Part shown: positions 1 to 11,578 of the stretch, piece after piece
Layout of the letters: each line of letters begins with the position of its first letter
How positions within the stretch are numbered: the stretch's first letter is position 1
Notes under the pieces: generated by a model
Databases searched by the model: none
What the model was told of the DNA's origin: nothing
What the model saw: only the letters and a program-made list of their open reading frames with translations
Program-made: the position numbers and the translations under genes
Assembly: GCA_947044365.1 (NCBI GenBank)
Contig: OX345636.1
Coordinates: forward strand, 57,329,746 to 57,393,745
DNA: 64,000 nucleotides
DNA from: Petrosia ficiformis
Taxonomy: Eukaryota; Porifera; Demospongiae; Haplosclerida; Petrosiidae
Reading direction: 5' to 3'

Positions 1-1690
1 ACTATACATTAGTACTACTATCCCTATTGTAACATTAGTCACTATTGTAACATTAGTCACTACTATCCCTATTGTAACATTAGTCACTACTATCCCTATT
101 GTAACATTACTATCCCTATTGTAACATTAGTCACTACTATCCCTATTGTAACATTAGTCACTACTATCCCTATTGTAACATTACTATCCCTATTGTAATA
201 TTACTATCCCTATTGTAACATTAGTCACTACTATCCCTATTGTAACATTAGTCGCTATTGTAACATTAGTCACTACTATCCGTATTGTAACATTAGTCAC
301 AACTATCCCTATTGTAACATTAGTCACTACTATACATTAGTACTACTATCCCTATTGTAACATTAGTCACTATTGTAACATTAGTCACTACTATCCCTAT
401 TGTAACATTAGTCACTACTATCCCTATTGTAACATTACTATCCCTATTGTAACATTAGTCACTACTATCCCTATTGTAACATTAGTCACTACTATCCCTA
501 TTGTAACATTACTATCCCTATTGTAATATTACTATCCCTATTGTAACATTAGTCACTACTATCCCTATTGTAACATTAGTCGCTATTGTAACATTAGTCA
601 CTACTATCCCTATTGTAACATTAGTCACTACTATACATTAGTACTACTATCCGTATTGTAACATTAGTCACTACTATCACTATTGTAGCATTAGTCACTA
701 CTATACATTAGTACTACTATCCCTATTGTAGCATTAGTCACTACTATCCCTATTGTAACATTAGTCACTACTATACATTAGTACTACTATCCCCATTGTA
801 ACATCAGTCACTACTATCCCTATTGTAACATCAGTCACTACTCTACATTAGTACTACTATTCCTATTGTAACAGTAGTCACTACTATCCCTATTGTAACA
901 TTAGTCACTACTGTAACATTAGTCACTATTGTAACATTAGTCACTACTATACATTAGTACTACTATTCCTATTGTAACAGTAGTCACTACTATCCCTATT
1001 GTAACATTAGTCACTACTATCCCTATTGTAACATTAGTCACTACTATCCCTATTGTAACATTAGTCGCTACTTTACCATTAGTCACTACTATCCCTATTG
1101 TAGCATTAGTCACTACTATACATTAGTCACTACTATACATTAGTACTACTATCCCTATTGTAACATTAGTCACTACTATCCCTATTGTAACATTACTCAC
1201 TACTATACATTAGTACTACTATCCGTATTGTAACATTAGTCACCATTAGTCACTATCCCTATTGTAACATTAGTCACTACTATCCCTATTGTAACATTAG
1301 TCACTACTATACATTAGTACTACTATCCCTATTGTAACATTAGTCACTACTATCCCTATTGTAACCTTAGTCACTACTATACATTAGTACTACTATCCCT
1401 ATTGTAACATTAGTCACTACTATACATTAGTACTACTATCCCTATTGTAACATTAGTCACTACTATACCATTAGTCACCATCCCTATTGTAACATTAGTC
1501 ACTACTATACCATTAGTCACTATCCCTATTGTCACCTTAGTCACTATTGTAACATTAGTCACTACTATCCCTATTGTAACATTAGTCACTACTATACCAT
1601 TAGTCACTATCCCTATTGTAACGTTAGTCACCACTATATCCTTAGTCACTACTATCCCTATTGTCACCTTAGTCACTATTGTCTCTACTC
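1..1690. repeat. Satellite array, ~27-bp unit with 328-bp higher-order period
   Basis: Degenerate tandem repeats built on the words TAGTCACTACTATCCC and TATTGTAACAT. The block at 1-328 is repeated almost exactly from 329, giving a higher-order period of 328 bp; later copies are scrambled, with insertions of ACTATACATTAGTACT. Open frames on the minus strand (for example 1410-1676) are only read-through of the repeat (V-T-I-G-I type peptide) and are not genes. The array touches the left edge, so its full length is unknown. Confidence 0.95.
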
Positions 1691-1868
1691 TATTATGGTA
1701 AGTTTAATTTTTTGCTAAGGTACATTTACACGTATCCTCCTAATCTTATTCTTTTTATGTTTTGATATTCATCAGTACATGGTCATGACTCATGATAAAT
1801 GTTAGAAATACTGCAATACAATGAATTTGCATCACGGTAAAAAATCATTATCCAGGTAATACGTAACT
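1691..1868. other. Unassigned spacer
   Basis: AT-rich single-copy-looking sequence between the satellite and the helicase-like fragment. Nothing recognisable. Confidence 0.5.
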
Positions 1869-1954
1869 ATGGATGCTGTTGATACAAATGTAGAATCTCT
1901 GGGTATTGAAGAGCTAAAACCAGAGCAGAGGAAGGTAATAGATGCGTTTATGTG
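1869..1954 (+). pseudogene. Helicase-like N-terminal exon remnant
   Basis: A short open segment starting at an ATG encodes a peptide containing LGIEELKPEQRKVIDAFM. This resembles the Q-motif-like start of RecQ/DEAD-type helicase genes that occur in many copies in invertebrate genomes (L-K-x-E/K-Q-x-x-A/V-I-x-x-F, normally followed by a Walker A loop). Here the frame runs directly into the left arm of a perfect palindrome at 1955 and a tandem repeat, so no Walker A, DEAH or later motif follows. Identification rests on about 18 residues. It could be the first exon of a gene whose remainder has been displaced, or a dead fragment; the second seems likelier. Confidence 0.4.
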
Positions 1955-2039
1955 TTGGTATCCACACATAGTACTCATTAGGTTGTGTAATACAAAGTTT
2001 GTATTACACAACCTAATGAGTACTATGTGTGGATACCAA
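1955..2039. repeat. Perfect 42-bp palindrome at the satellite edge
   Basis: The left arm 1955-1996 and right arm 1998-2039 are exact reverse complements separated by one base. The arms are one inverted and one direct copy of the satellite unit that follows, so the array begins with a head-to-head inversion. Confidence 0.9.
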
Positions 2040-3003
2040 ATTACACGTACTTTGTATTACTTACAAAACCTAATGAGTACTATGTATTACTTACAAAACC
2101 TAATGACTACTATGTGTGAATACCAACTTACATGTACTTTGTATTACACAACCTAATGACTACTGTGTGGATACTAAATTACATGTACTTTGTATTACTT
2201 ACAAAACCTAATGAGTACTATGTGTGGATACCAAATTACACGTACTTTGTATTACACAACCTAATGAGTACTATGTGTGGATACCAAATTACATGTACTT
2301 TGTATTACTTACACAACCTAATGAGTACTATGTATGGATACCAAATTACATGTACTTTGTATTACTTACAAAACCTAATGAGTACTATGTGTGGATACCA
2401 AATTACACGTACTTTGTATTACACAACCTAATGAGTACTATGTGTGGATACCAAATTACATGTGCTTTGTATTACTTACACAACCTAATGAGTACTATGT
2501 GTGGATACCAAATTACACGTACTTTGTATTACACAACCTAATGAGTACTATGTGTGGATACCAAATTACATGTGCTTTGTATTACTTACACAACCTAATG
2601 AGTACTATGTGTGGATACCAAATTACATGTACTTTGTATTACTCACAAAACCTAATGAGTACTATGTGTGGATACTAAATTACATGTACTTTGTATTACT
2701 AACAAAACCTAATGAGTACTATGTGTGGATACTATGTGTGGATACCAAATTACACGTACTTTGTATTACACAACCTAATGAGTACTATGTGTGGATACCA
2801 AATTACATGTACTTTGTATTACTTACACAACCTAATGAGTACTATGTGTGGATACCAAATTACATGTACTTTGTATTACTCACAAAACCTAATGAGTACT
2901 ATGTGTGGATACTAAATTACATGTACTTTGTATTACTTACACAACCTAATGAGTACTATGTGTGGATACCAAATTACATGTACTTTGTATTACTTACAAA
3001 ACA
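1998..3003. repeat. 53/57-bp tandem repeat
   Basis: About 18 direct copies of a unit containing AACCTAATGAGTACTATGTG and CAAATTACATGTACTTTGTA. Two length classes alternate, a 53-bp form ending TTACAC and a 57-bp form ending TTACTTACAC or TTACTTACAA. Several plus-strand open frames of 67-168 codons arise only from the repeat. Confidence 0.95.
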
Positions 3004-3047
3004 ATGAAAGAGTGAATGTTTACATGTAATTAAGTACTTAATCACAA

Positions 3048-3048
<1 letters not shown>

Positions 3049-3116
<68 letters not shown>

Positions 3117-3120
3117 TTTC
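3049..3120. repeat. (CT)n microsatellite
   Basis: About 30 CT dinucleotides with a short interrupted tail. Confidence 0.95.
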
Positions 3121-3149
3121 TGCTTAAATCAATCACAATTACTTTGCCA

Positions 3150-3760
3150 ACACCTTATAAATTTCGACGTTGGGGTGTGTCTAGAGTTAAGCTTTCCTGT
3201 GTTTTATGTCACATGGTTTCCACTCTGATGCATATTCTGACTGGTTGCCCTGTGGCATTGCATCAGGGGAAGTACACTTGGTGGCACAACTCAGTACATT
3301 CTGTCATTCAATAATATCATCTTGGAATGCACAAAAAGATGTTTATGCTAATACATTAAGTCTACCAAACATTGAGTTTGTTAAACCTGGACTCTAGCCA
3401 TCTAAAGGACATCCTCGCAAACAACTATTGGGCTTTCTCCTGTCAGGATCACTTGACTGGGGATTTCTGTTTGATCTTGAAGAAAGTTTAATATTTCTTT
3501 TAGTGATTGCTTTCCCGACCTTAAGACCAGATGGAGTGATATTCTCGCACAAGCTTAAAACAGTTATACTTCTTGAGCTTACAGTCCCTTTCGAAGATTG
3601 CGTTATTACGGGAAAATTTATAAAATCCAAAAGCTACGACAGTCTTATACGAGAGTACCAATCCAATGGATGGAAAGCTATTTTTTTCACCTTAGAAATA
3701 GGATGTATAGGCTATATAAATAATAATGTTTCACATGTACATGTGTACTTGAGCTGTTGG
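3150..3760 (+). pseudogene. Decayed retroelement-associated protein, C-terminal nuclease-like region
   Basis: Two plus-strand frames together encode a protein end broken by stop codons. Around 3224-3310 one frame reads HILTGCPVALHQGKYTWWHN and then meets a stop. From about 3450 to 3735 another frame contains LRPDGVIFSHKLKTVILLEL followed by TVPFED, K-x-K-S-Y-D-S-L and GW-x9-EIGCIG. This order (RPD, then ELTVP-x-E, then K-x-x-K-Y-x-x-L, then VEVGxRG) is the layout of a PD-(D/E)XK-like region I know from the C-terminus of reverse-transcriptase-related proteins common in cnidarian and fish genomes. Upstream RT motifs are absent. Stops and frame changes indicate a dead copy. Family assignment is from memory of motifs. 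Confidence 0.45.
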
Positions 3761-4286
3761 GTTTGTCTAGGGCAGAGTGTCGTTCCACTCTTAAGAGCTG
3801 TAGCCAAGTGGCATTGCACTGCAGCTATGTGATTCATTTAAATAGAAATAAAGCCGTAATGCATACCATTCCTTATATATCCAGACTGGAGTGATATACA
3901 TGTATATAGCTTATAAAAATAATTTTTTAATATTGAATATTTTTGTGAGCTATATATATATATATATATAATAATATAATATATATATATATATTTTTTT
4001 TTCTTGAATTTCCATGCCAGGTCTGCTATTTTTTGCAGGTGACCTCGCCTACTGCCTAGCATTTTATATTGTCGAGGTCAGAGGTCAAAACAATTTTCTA
4101 TGTAAAGATGGCATTAGGTATCCTGCTGATGACTGGGAAATTAATCTCTGTGTGTACATGTATGAGTGTTTGTGTAATGTACAATATATGTTTTGTTTGT
4201 TTCTGAGCTAACAACTATTAAACTGCACGTGGCCATGGGCCATTGCAGAGTTATTAGCTTTTTTTCAGCAAGTCTTGCTAATTATC

Positions 4287-4287
<1 letters not shown>
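3761..4287. other. Unassigned intergenic sequence with an (AT)n run
   Basis: Holds an AT microsatellite at about 3951-3993 and otherwise low-complexity AT-rich sequence. Short open frames here have no recognisable motif. Confidence 0.5.

Positions 4288-4332
<45 letters not shown>
4288..4332. repeat. (CT)n microsatellite
   Basis: About 20 CT dinucleotides. Confidence 0.95.
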
Positions 4333-4336
<4 letters not shown>

Positions 4337-4640
4337 CTCACAGCTATGTATTATCAGTTGTAGATAAGTTGGTTGTTGATGATTACATTATTGTATATCT
4401 GCATAGTGGAGCACCTCTAAACAGTATATCTGGTATCAATGGTTCCTTGGATTCTATTGGATGATTGATAGAAGATAGAAGGTACATGTACACTATATGA
4501 TTGAATGATTGTTATGATACAAGACCAATAATGAATGATACTAAAAATACATGTAATGAATGATACTACAAATAGTAACTATAATAATGAATGATACTAA
4601 AAATACATGTACACGTGTACTGCACATTCAGATAGATTGT
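4333..4640. other. Spacer with a small direct repeat
   Basis: Contains two or three copies of AATGAATGATACTAAAAATA between 4535 and 4615, otherwise nothing recognisable. Confidence 0.6.
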
Positions 4641-6620
4641 TTGATCAATGGTGGAGGTTACTAATGAAGTACAGACAAGAGATTATATAATAATGGTGGA
4701 GATTACTAAATGAATGAATCACAGACAAGTGTATTACATACATGTACATGTAGTTTGATCAATGGTTGAGTTTACTAAATGAATGTATCACAGACAAGTG
4801 TATTACACACATGTACATGTAGTTTGATCAATTGTAGAGATTACTAAATGAATGTATCACAGACAAGTGTATTACATACATGTACATGGAGTTTGATCAA
4901 TGGTTGAGATTACTAAATGAATGAATCACAGACAAGTGTATTACATACATGTACATGTAGTTTGATCAATGGTTGAGATTACTAAATGAATGTATCACAG
5001 ACAAGTGTATTACACATATGTACATGTAGTTTGATCAATGGTGGAGGTTACTAAATGAATGAATCACAGACAAGTGTATTACATACATGTACATGTAGTT
5101 TGATCAATTGTCGAGATTACTAAATGAATGTATCACAGACAAGTGTATTACACACATGTACATGGAGTTTGATCAATGGTTGAGATTACTAAATGAATGA
5201 ATCACAGACAAGTGTATTACATACATGTACATGTAGTTTGATCAATGGTCGAGATTACTAAATGAATGTATCACAGACAAGTGTATTACATACATGTACA
5301 TGTAGTTTGATCAATGGTGGAGGTTACTAATGAAGTACAGACAAGAGATTATATAATAATGGTTGAGATTACTAAATGAATGAATCACAGACAAGTGTAT
5401 TACATACATGTACATGTAGTTTGATCAATGGTTGAGTTTACTAAATGAATGTATCACAGACAAGTGTATTACACACATGTACATGTAGTTTGATCAATTG
5501 TAGAGATTACTAAATGAATGTATCACAGACAAGTGTATTACATACATGTACATGGAGTTTGATCAATGGTTGAGATTACTAAATGAATGAATCACAGACA
5601 AGTGTATTACATACATGTACATGTAGTTTGATCAATGGTTGAGATTACTAAATGAATGTATCACAGACAAGTGTATTACACATATGTACATGTAGTTTGA
5701 TCAATGGTGGAGGTTACTAAATGAATGAATCACAGACAAGTGTATTACATACATGTACATGTAGTTTGATCAATTGTCGAGATTACTAAATGAATGTATC
5801 ACAGACAAGTGTATTACACACATGTACATGGAGTTTGATCAATGGTTGAGATTACTAAATGAATGAATCACAGACAAGTGTATTACATACATGTACATGT
5901 AGTTTGATCAATGGTCGAGATTACTAAATGAATGTATCACAGACAAGTGTATTACATACATGTACATGTAGTTTGATCAATGGTGGAGGTTACTAATGAA
6001 GTACAGACAAGAGATTATATAATAATGGTTGAGATTACTAAATGAATGAATCACAGACAAGTGTATTACATACATGTACATGTAGTTTGATCAATGGTTG
6101 AGTTTACTAAATGAATGTATCACAGACAAGTGTATTACACACATGTACATGGAGTTTGATCAATGGTTGAGATTACTAAATGAATGAATCACAGACAAGT
6201 GTATTACATACATGTACATGTAGTTTGATCAATGGTCGAGATTACTAAATGAATGTATCACAGACAAGTGTATTACATACATGTACATGTAGTTTGATCA
6301 ATGGTGGAGGTTACTAATGAAGTACAGACAAGAGATTATATAATAATGGTTGAGATTACTAAATGAATGAATCACAGACAAGTGTATTACATACATGTAC
6401 ATGTAGTTTGATCAATGGTTGAGTTTACTAAATGAATGTATCACAGACAAGTGTATTACACACATGTACATGTAGTTTGATCAATGGTTGAGTTTACTAA
6501 ATGAATGTATCACAGACAAGTGTATTACACACATGTACATGTAGTTTGATCAATGGTTGAGTTTACTAAATGAATGTATCACAGACAAGTGTATTACATA
6601 CATGTACATGTAGTTTGATC
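4641..6620. repeat. ~69-bp satellite with 666-bp higher-order repeat
   Basis: Monomers contain GTTTGATCAATGGTTGAG, ACTAAATGAATG and CACAGACAAGTGTATTAC. A shortened variant monomer (AAGTACAGACAAGAGATTAT) recurs at 4641, 5307, 5973 and 6294. The first two intervals are exactly 666 bp and the last is 321 bp, so the array is a higher-order repeat of about nine full monomers plus one truncated monomer, with a partial final unit. Confidence 0.95.
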
Positions 6621-6796
6621 AGTTCAATTAAATGTCACTTTTAGACTACCATTGACACATGGTAATCCTGACACAATACAATAATTTGGATAACTACCAT
6701 TGTTTTTGCTCTGATGATAACAACACTATTGTCTTCTTGTGTGATAAAGTCATTTAATGACAAAGTGTTATTTCATATGAATATATGCTACAAACT
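6621..6796. other. Unassigned spacer
   Basis: AT-rich sequence, nothing recognisable. Confidence 0.5.
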
Positions 6797-7225
6797 AGTA
6801 ACACATCATCAATATCTATAATTTTGAAGAGACTAAAATTGTGAAAATTGGTAATGACAAATGTACATGTATGTTGTTGTTGAATATATAAAGTCATGAT
6901 TAATTAATAATCGATATTGAAACTTCTTCTGATTATTATTTATAAGTCTGTGATATCAATTATTCCAGAAGGCACAGTTTTCAAGCTTGCAACAGCAAAT
7001 AATGTAGGTAGCAGGAAGCCTTTTAGTTATCAAATGGGAGGAGTTTCCTGCATTAATTGATTTAATTGGCCTAATTACTTTTGCTAATTTTAATTGATTA
7101 TTAATCAATGTGAAGTTAGTGATAATCGATTTTAGAATCTCAGCCAATTCCCAGTCCTAATACAAATCCAATTTTGATAATTTTAGTCTCTTCAAAACTA
7201 TTGATATTGATGACATGTTACTTTA
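6797..7225. mobile_element. Inverted-repeat element carrying a reversed hAT-type MITE
   Basis: The outer arms at about 6797-6850 and 7165-7225 are inverted copies (share TTTTGAAGAGACTAAAATT). Between them, about 6930-7159, lies a reverse-oriented relative of the MITE at 45883-46157: it ends CCCAGTCCTA at 7159 and shares the internal CCTAATTAC and TCCAGAAGGCA segments. The opposite terminus of the inner copy is not recognisable, so it is truncated or diverged. Confidence 0.7.
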
Positions 7226-7351
7226 TTTGTCTCTTAGTCACAAGGTCTATCCTAAAGTTCATTATATTTTAATTGTCTTCAGTTACTTTTAACTCATGTA
7301 TACTTGGATCAAGTTGTTATTCCACAAGTTGTGCAGAGGTACAGCACAGCT

Positions 7352-7631
7352 TAGGGCTGGGTGATAGTAGTGATAGTGTGACTATCATTATCATCAGTGT
7401 TACTATCATGATAGTGGACATGTGGTTATGAGCATGTGCATTTGACATGTCTAGCCTCAACATACCCACAACCACATGAAAAAACATGCAAAGATGGCGA
7501 GGAATATTTCTGATGAGATTAATCTTGACAAAGAGCTTCATGTTTTCTGTTGGAGGGCGATATTATTCACTGTCATTCAAGAATCTATTACACATTGTGA
7601 TATTTCAAAATTTCACTATCACCCAGCTCTA
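7352..7631. mobile_element. hAT-type MITE with 8-bp target duplication
   Basis: Starts TAGGGCTGGGTGATA and ends TATCACCCAGCTCTA. Both sides are flanked by the identical octamer GCACAGCT (7344-7351 and 7632-7639). TAGGGCTGGG ends with 8-bp duplications are the hAT signature. The interior is rich in ATCATTATCATCA and has no transposase, so it is non-autonomous. Short open frames here are incidental. Confidence 0.9.
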
Positions 7632-7722
7632 GCACAGCTGTCTGAATTTATTAAGTATAATATATATACATTTGTAATTATCATTTATCTGATGTCCTCA
7701 TACATATACAGTATACATGTAT

Positions 7723-7906
7723 GTCAATAAAATGTCACCATACAGTACAGTAATTACTCAGTAGTTTCATTTCAGTAGTTTAACAGCAGTAATTGGTATA
7801 CATTGTATTTGTCAATTGAACACCACAGCAGTGAGACAGTAATTACTATACTATACTGAAAGTAGAACTAACATAATTACTGTTATGGTGACATTTTATT
7901 GATATA
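7723..7906. mobile_element. Small foldback MITE
   Basis: The termini TCAATAAAATGTCACCATA and TATGGTGACATTTTATTGA are exact reverse complements, and the interior includes further inverted TAATTACTG copies. About 184 bp, no coding. A related but degraded element lies at 19085-19257. Confidence 0.85.
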
Positions 7907-8442
7907 TGTATTATTGTATTATGATAAATCAGGTTGTACTTAACTTGTACATGTACAGATCAGATGAAACTTAATAACCCTTAGATAATTGACTGAGGTT
8001 TTTCTCCATTTCCAACACTGCTATAAAACTATCTCAAATTAATTCCTATTACGAGTGCTACATGTAATTCTAGCAAAACCCCATTTGTATTAAAAAGAGC
8101 TTCATAGGACTAAGTTGAGTACAGAGTTCTCCCTTGATATTTGATAATTTGGATCCAATACACTTTGGCCTAGTGACATTAAGCAATCCAAGTGCTCATA
8201 TCTAGTCTCAAAGTTAATTAACCTCTTTAAAACTAGAGTCGAAACAGGGAACTTTTAAGGAGGGTGTCGTCCCATAAATCAGCACCCATCATTATGTCGG
8301 CTTTTGGAATTCAGTGACATTACAATTGCTCACTCAGACATTTCACTAGGTATAAATTGTGGAGAAAGTCATTATATGTGGTTATCAAAATATCACAATG
8401 ACATATATTTGTGACATCAGTCCTCTAAGTATTACATGTAAG
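7907..8442. other. Unassigned sequence
   Basis: More than 500 bases of AT-rich sequence; I see no coding, RNA or repeat signal. Confidence 0.5.
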
Positions 8443-10605
8443 TACTAGTCCCTTCTAAATACTCACCTAACTGATTGCTACTTCTTGTAATTGTCTAAGT
8501 ATTAAGTACTAGTCCCTCCTAAATACTCACCTAACTGATTGCTACTTCTTGTAATTGTCTAAGTATTAAGTACTAGTTCCTTCTAAATACTCACCTAACT
8601 GATTGCTACTTCTTGTAATTGTCTAAGTATTAAGTACTAGTCCCTCCTAAGTACTCACCTAACTGATTGCTACTTCTTGTAATTGTCTAAGTATTAAGTA
8701 CTAGTCCCTCCTAAATACTCACCTAACTGATTGCTACTGCTTGTAATTGTCTAAGTATTAAGTACTAGTCCCTTCTAAATACTCACCTAACTGATTGTTA
8801 CTTCTTGTAATTGTCTAAATATTAAGTACTAGTCCCTTCTAAATACTCACCTAACTGATTGCTACTGCTTGTAATTGTCTAAGTATTAAGTACTAGTCCC
8901 TCCTAAAAACTCACCTAACTGATTGTTACTTCTTGTAATTGTCTAAATATTAAGTACTAGTCCCTTCTAAATACTCACCTAACTGATTGCTACTTCTTGT
9001 AATTGTCTAAGTATTAAGTACTAGTCCCTCCTAAATACTCACCTAACTGATTGCTACTTCTTGTAATTGTCTAAGTATTAAGTACTAGTCCCTCCTAAGT
9101 ACTCACCTAACTGATTGCTACTTCTTGTAATTGTCTAAGTATTAAGTACTAGTCCCTCCTAAGTACTCACCTAACTGATTGTTACTTCTTGTAATTGTCT
9201 AAATATTAAGTACTAGTCCCTTCTAAATACTCACCTAACTGATTGCTACTGCTTGTAATTGTCTAAGTATTAAGTACTAGTCCCTCCTAAAAACTCACCT
9301 AACTGATTGTTACTTCTTGTAATTGTCTAAATATTAAGTACTAGTCCCTTCTAAATACTCACCTAACTGATTGTTACTTCTTGTAATTGTCTAAGTATTA
9401 AGTACTAGTCCCTCCTAAGTACTCACCTAACTGATTGCTACTTCTTGTAATTGTCTAAGTATTAAGTACTAGTCCCTCCTAAGTACTCACCTAACTGATT
9501 GTTACTTCTTGTAATTGTCTAAATATTAAGTACTAGTCCCTTCTAAATACTCACCTAACTGATTGCTACTGCTTGTAATTGTCTAAGTATTAAGTACTAG
9601 TCCCTCCTAAAAACTCACCTAACTGATTGTTACTTCTTGTAATTGTCTAAATATTAAGTACTAGTCCCTTCTAAATACTCACCTAACTGATTGCTACTTC
9701 TTGTAATTGTCTAAGTATTAAGTACTAGTCCCTCCTAAATACTCACCTAACTGATTGCTACTTCTTGTAATTGTCTAAGTATTAAGTACTAGTCCCTCCT
9801 AAGTACTCACCTAACTGATTGCTACTTCTTGTAATTGTCTAAGTATTAAGTACTAGTCCCTCCTAAGTACTCACCTAACTGATTGCTACTTCTTGTAATT
9901 GTCTAAGTATTAAGTACTAGTCCCTTCTAAATACTCACCTAACTGATTGCTACTTCTTGTAATTGTCTAAGTATTAAGTACTAGTCCCTCCTAAATACTC
10001 ACCTAACTGATTGCTACTTCTTGTAATTGTCTAAGTATTAAGTACTAGTCCCTCCTAAGTACTCACCTAACTGATTGCTACTTCTTGTAATTGTCTAAGT
10101 ATTAAGTACTAGTCCCTCCTAAATACTCACCTAACTGATTGCTACTTCTTGTAATTGTCTAAGTATTAAGTACTAGTCCCTCCTAAATACTCACCTAACT
10201 GATTGCTACTTCTTGTAATTGTCTAAGTATTAAGTACTAGTTCCTTCTAAATACTCACCTAACTGATTGCTACTTCTTGTAATTGTCTAAGTATTAAGTA
10301 CTAGTCCCTCCTAAGTACTCACCTAACTGATTGCTACTTCTTGTAATTGTCTAAGTATTAAGTACTAGTTCCTTCTAAATACTCACCTAACTGATTGCTA
10401 CTTCTTGTAATTGTCTAAGTATTAAGTACTACTCCCTCCTAAGTACTCACCTAACTGATTGTTACTTCTTGTAATTGTCTAAGTATTAAGTACTAGTCCC
10501 TCCTAAGTACTCACCTAACTGATTGCTACTTCTTGTAATTGTCTAAGTATTAAGTACTAGTCCCTCCTAAGTACTCACCTAACTGATTGCTACTTCTTGT
10601 AATTG
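8443..10605. repeat. 64-bp satellite, about 34 copies
   Basis: Homogeneous tandem array; the phrase TACTAGTCCC starts at 8443 and recurs every 64 bp, with ACCTAACTGATTGCTACTTC and TGTAATTGTCTAAGTATTAA in each unit. Copies differ at a few fixed positions (CTCCTAAAT, CTCCTAAGT, CTTCTAAAT, CTCCTAAAA), and these variants recur in blocks, showing that multi-unit segments were duplicated. No coding. Confidence 0.97.
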
Positions 10606-10683
10606 TTACTGATATATGTTTGGTCTTTATAAGGTGTAAGACCTTACAAAAATCAAACAGATACCAAAGAATAGACCAAATGA

Positions 10684-11110
10684 TAGTCTTGTCCCAAGAC
10701 TTGCACATCCTATGGTGAAAACATTATGATATGGTGATGTTGCATTCCGTGATTCTTGTATTGTCCAATGAGATTGCTCAGTTTAATTAATTGATCACAT
10801 GACTTTGTATATTCCAAAACGACATATCAAAAAACAGGTAATAAATGAAATTCTTTATATTAATCAGTGTTCCAGACCACCTTCTGATCACCACCAGGAG
10901 ACTGTGATTCACCACACATGTACATGTACATATACATGTAACAATGCTTCAAATACATGTAGCTATGATACAAGTACATGTACGTAAGTGGAGTGAATCA
11001 GGTGACAGTCAATGTCATCTGATTATGACATCACTATATCAGGAATGTTGACCAAAGTTGCCAGACTGTTTTTTTTTGCAATGGGGCGTGGCAGTCTGGA
11101 GATGAGACTA
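10684..11110. mobile_element. MULE-like MITE, TAGTCT ends, 9-bp target duplication
   Basis: Starts TAGTCTTGTCC and ends GATGAGACTA. It is flanked by identical 9-mers ACCAAATGA (10675-10683 and 11111-11119). Nine-base duplications point to Mutator-like (MULE) transposition. The interior is alignable by eye with 54084-54465 (shared TTAATTGAT-x-ACATGACTT and GTGACAGTCA-x-CTGATTA blocks). No transposase. Confidence 0.88.
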
Positions 11111-11282
11111 ACCAAATGATGGTAGGCCATTTGTGACCAGTATTAAAGTCTTAGTCATAATTAATTTCAGTTAAATTGTCACATTCTACTTTTTCTATGG
11201 TGACATCAACATATACACATGTACATATATGTAACATTTTGTGATAGTCACATGACCTCTGATTTTCTATCTCTCTGCAGTG
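11111..11282. other. Unassigned spacer
   Basis: Sequence between the MITE and the Penelope 3' end; includes TACATGTA words only. Confidence 0.4.
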
Positions 11283-11578
11283 TTGAGCAAAACCTCATTA
11301 TCAAACTAGTACCATATAATAGAGTAATTTTATTGAGCCTTAATAACACGGTAGAGTTTTTAAATTATCAACGTTTCGACCCGAAGGTCTTCTTCAGCAG
11401 TATACAAAAACAAAACCAAATAGCCTATTTATATACGGACAGATAACAAGTGATGATGTCATGACAGTACAAAGAGTGAGAACAATGATGGTACAGGAAT
11501 ACAAAGGGTGGTACAGAAAAATAACAAGGTTTGACAATGATGGTACAAGAAAAGTAAACTATGACATGAAGGTTTAGA
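11283..11578 (-). mobile_element. Penelope-like element 3' untranslated region with hammerhead-like core
   Basis: Downstream of the reverse-transcriptase stop. On the minus strand, 11402 to 11374 reads CTGAAGA, then GACC-TTCG-GGTC (a hairpin), then GAAACG. CUGANGA - stem II - GAAA is the conserved core order of hammerhead ribozymes, which are documented in Penelope-like terminal repeats. One extra A lies between CUGAAGA and the stem, and I could not pair stems I and III, so self-cleavage is unproven. The left boundary is approximate. Confidence 0.5.

Noticed and set aside
1410..1676. Minus-strand open frame in the first satellite
   Set aside because: Peptide is pure repeat (V-T-I-G-I-V), created by a stop-free tandem unit.
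8443..10605. CRISPR-like array
   Set aside because: Regular 64-bp period, but the whole unit is conserved with no variable spacers, and the context is eukaryotic: a satellite.
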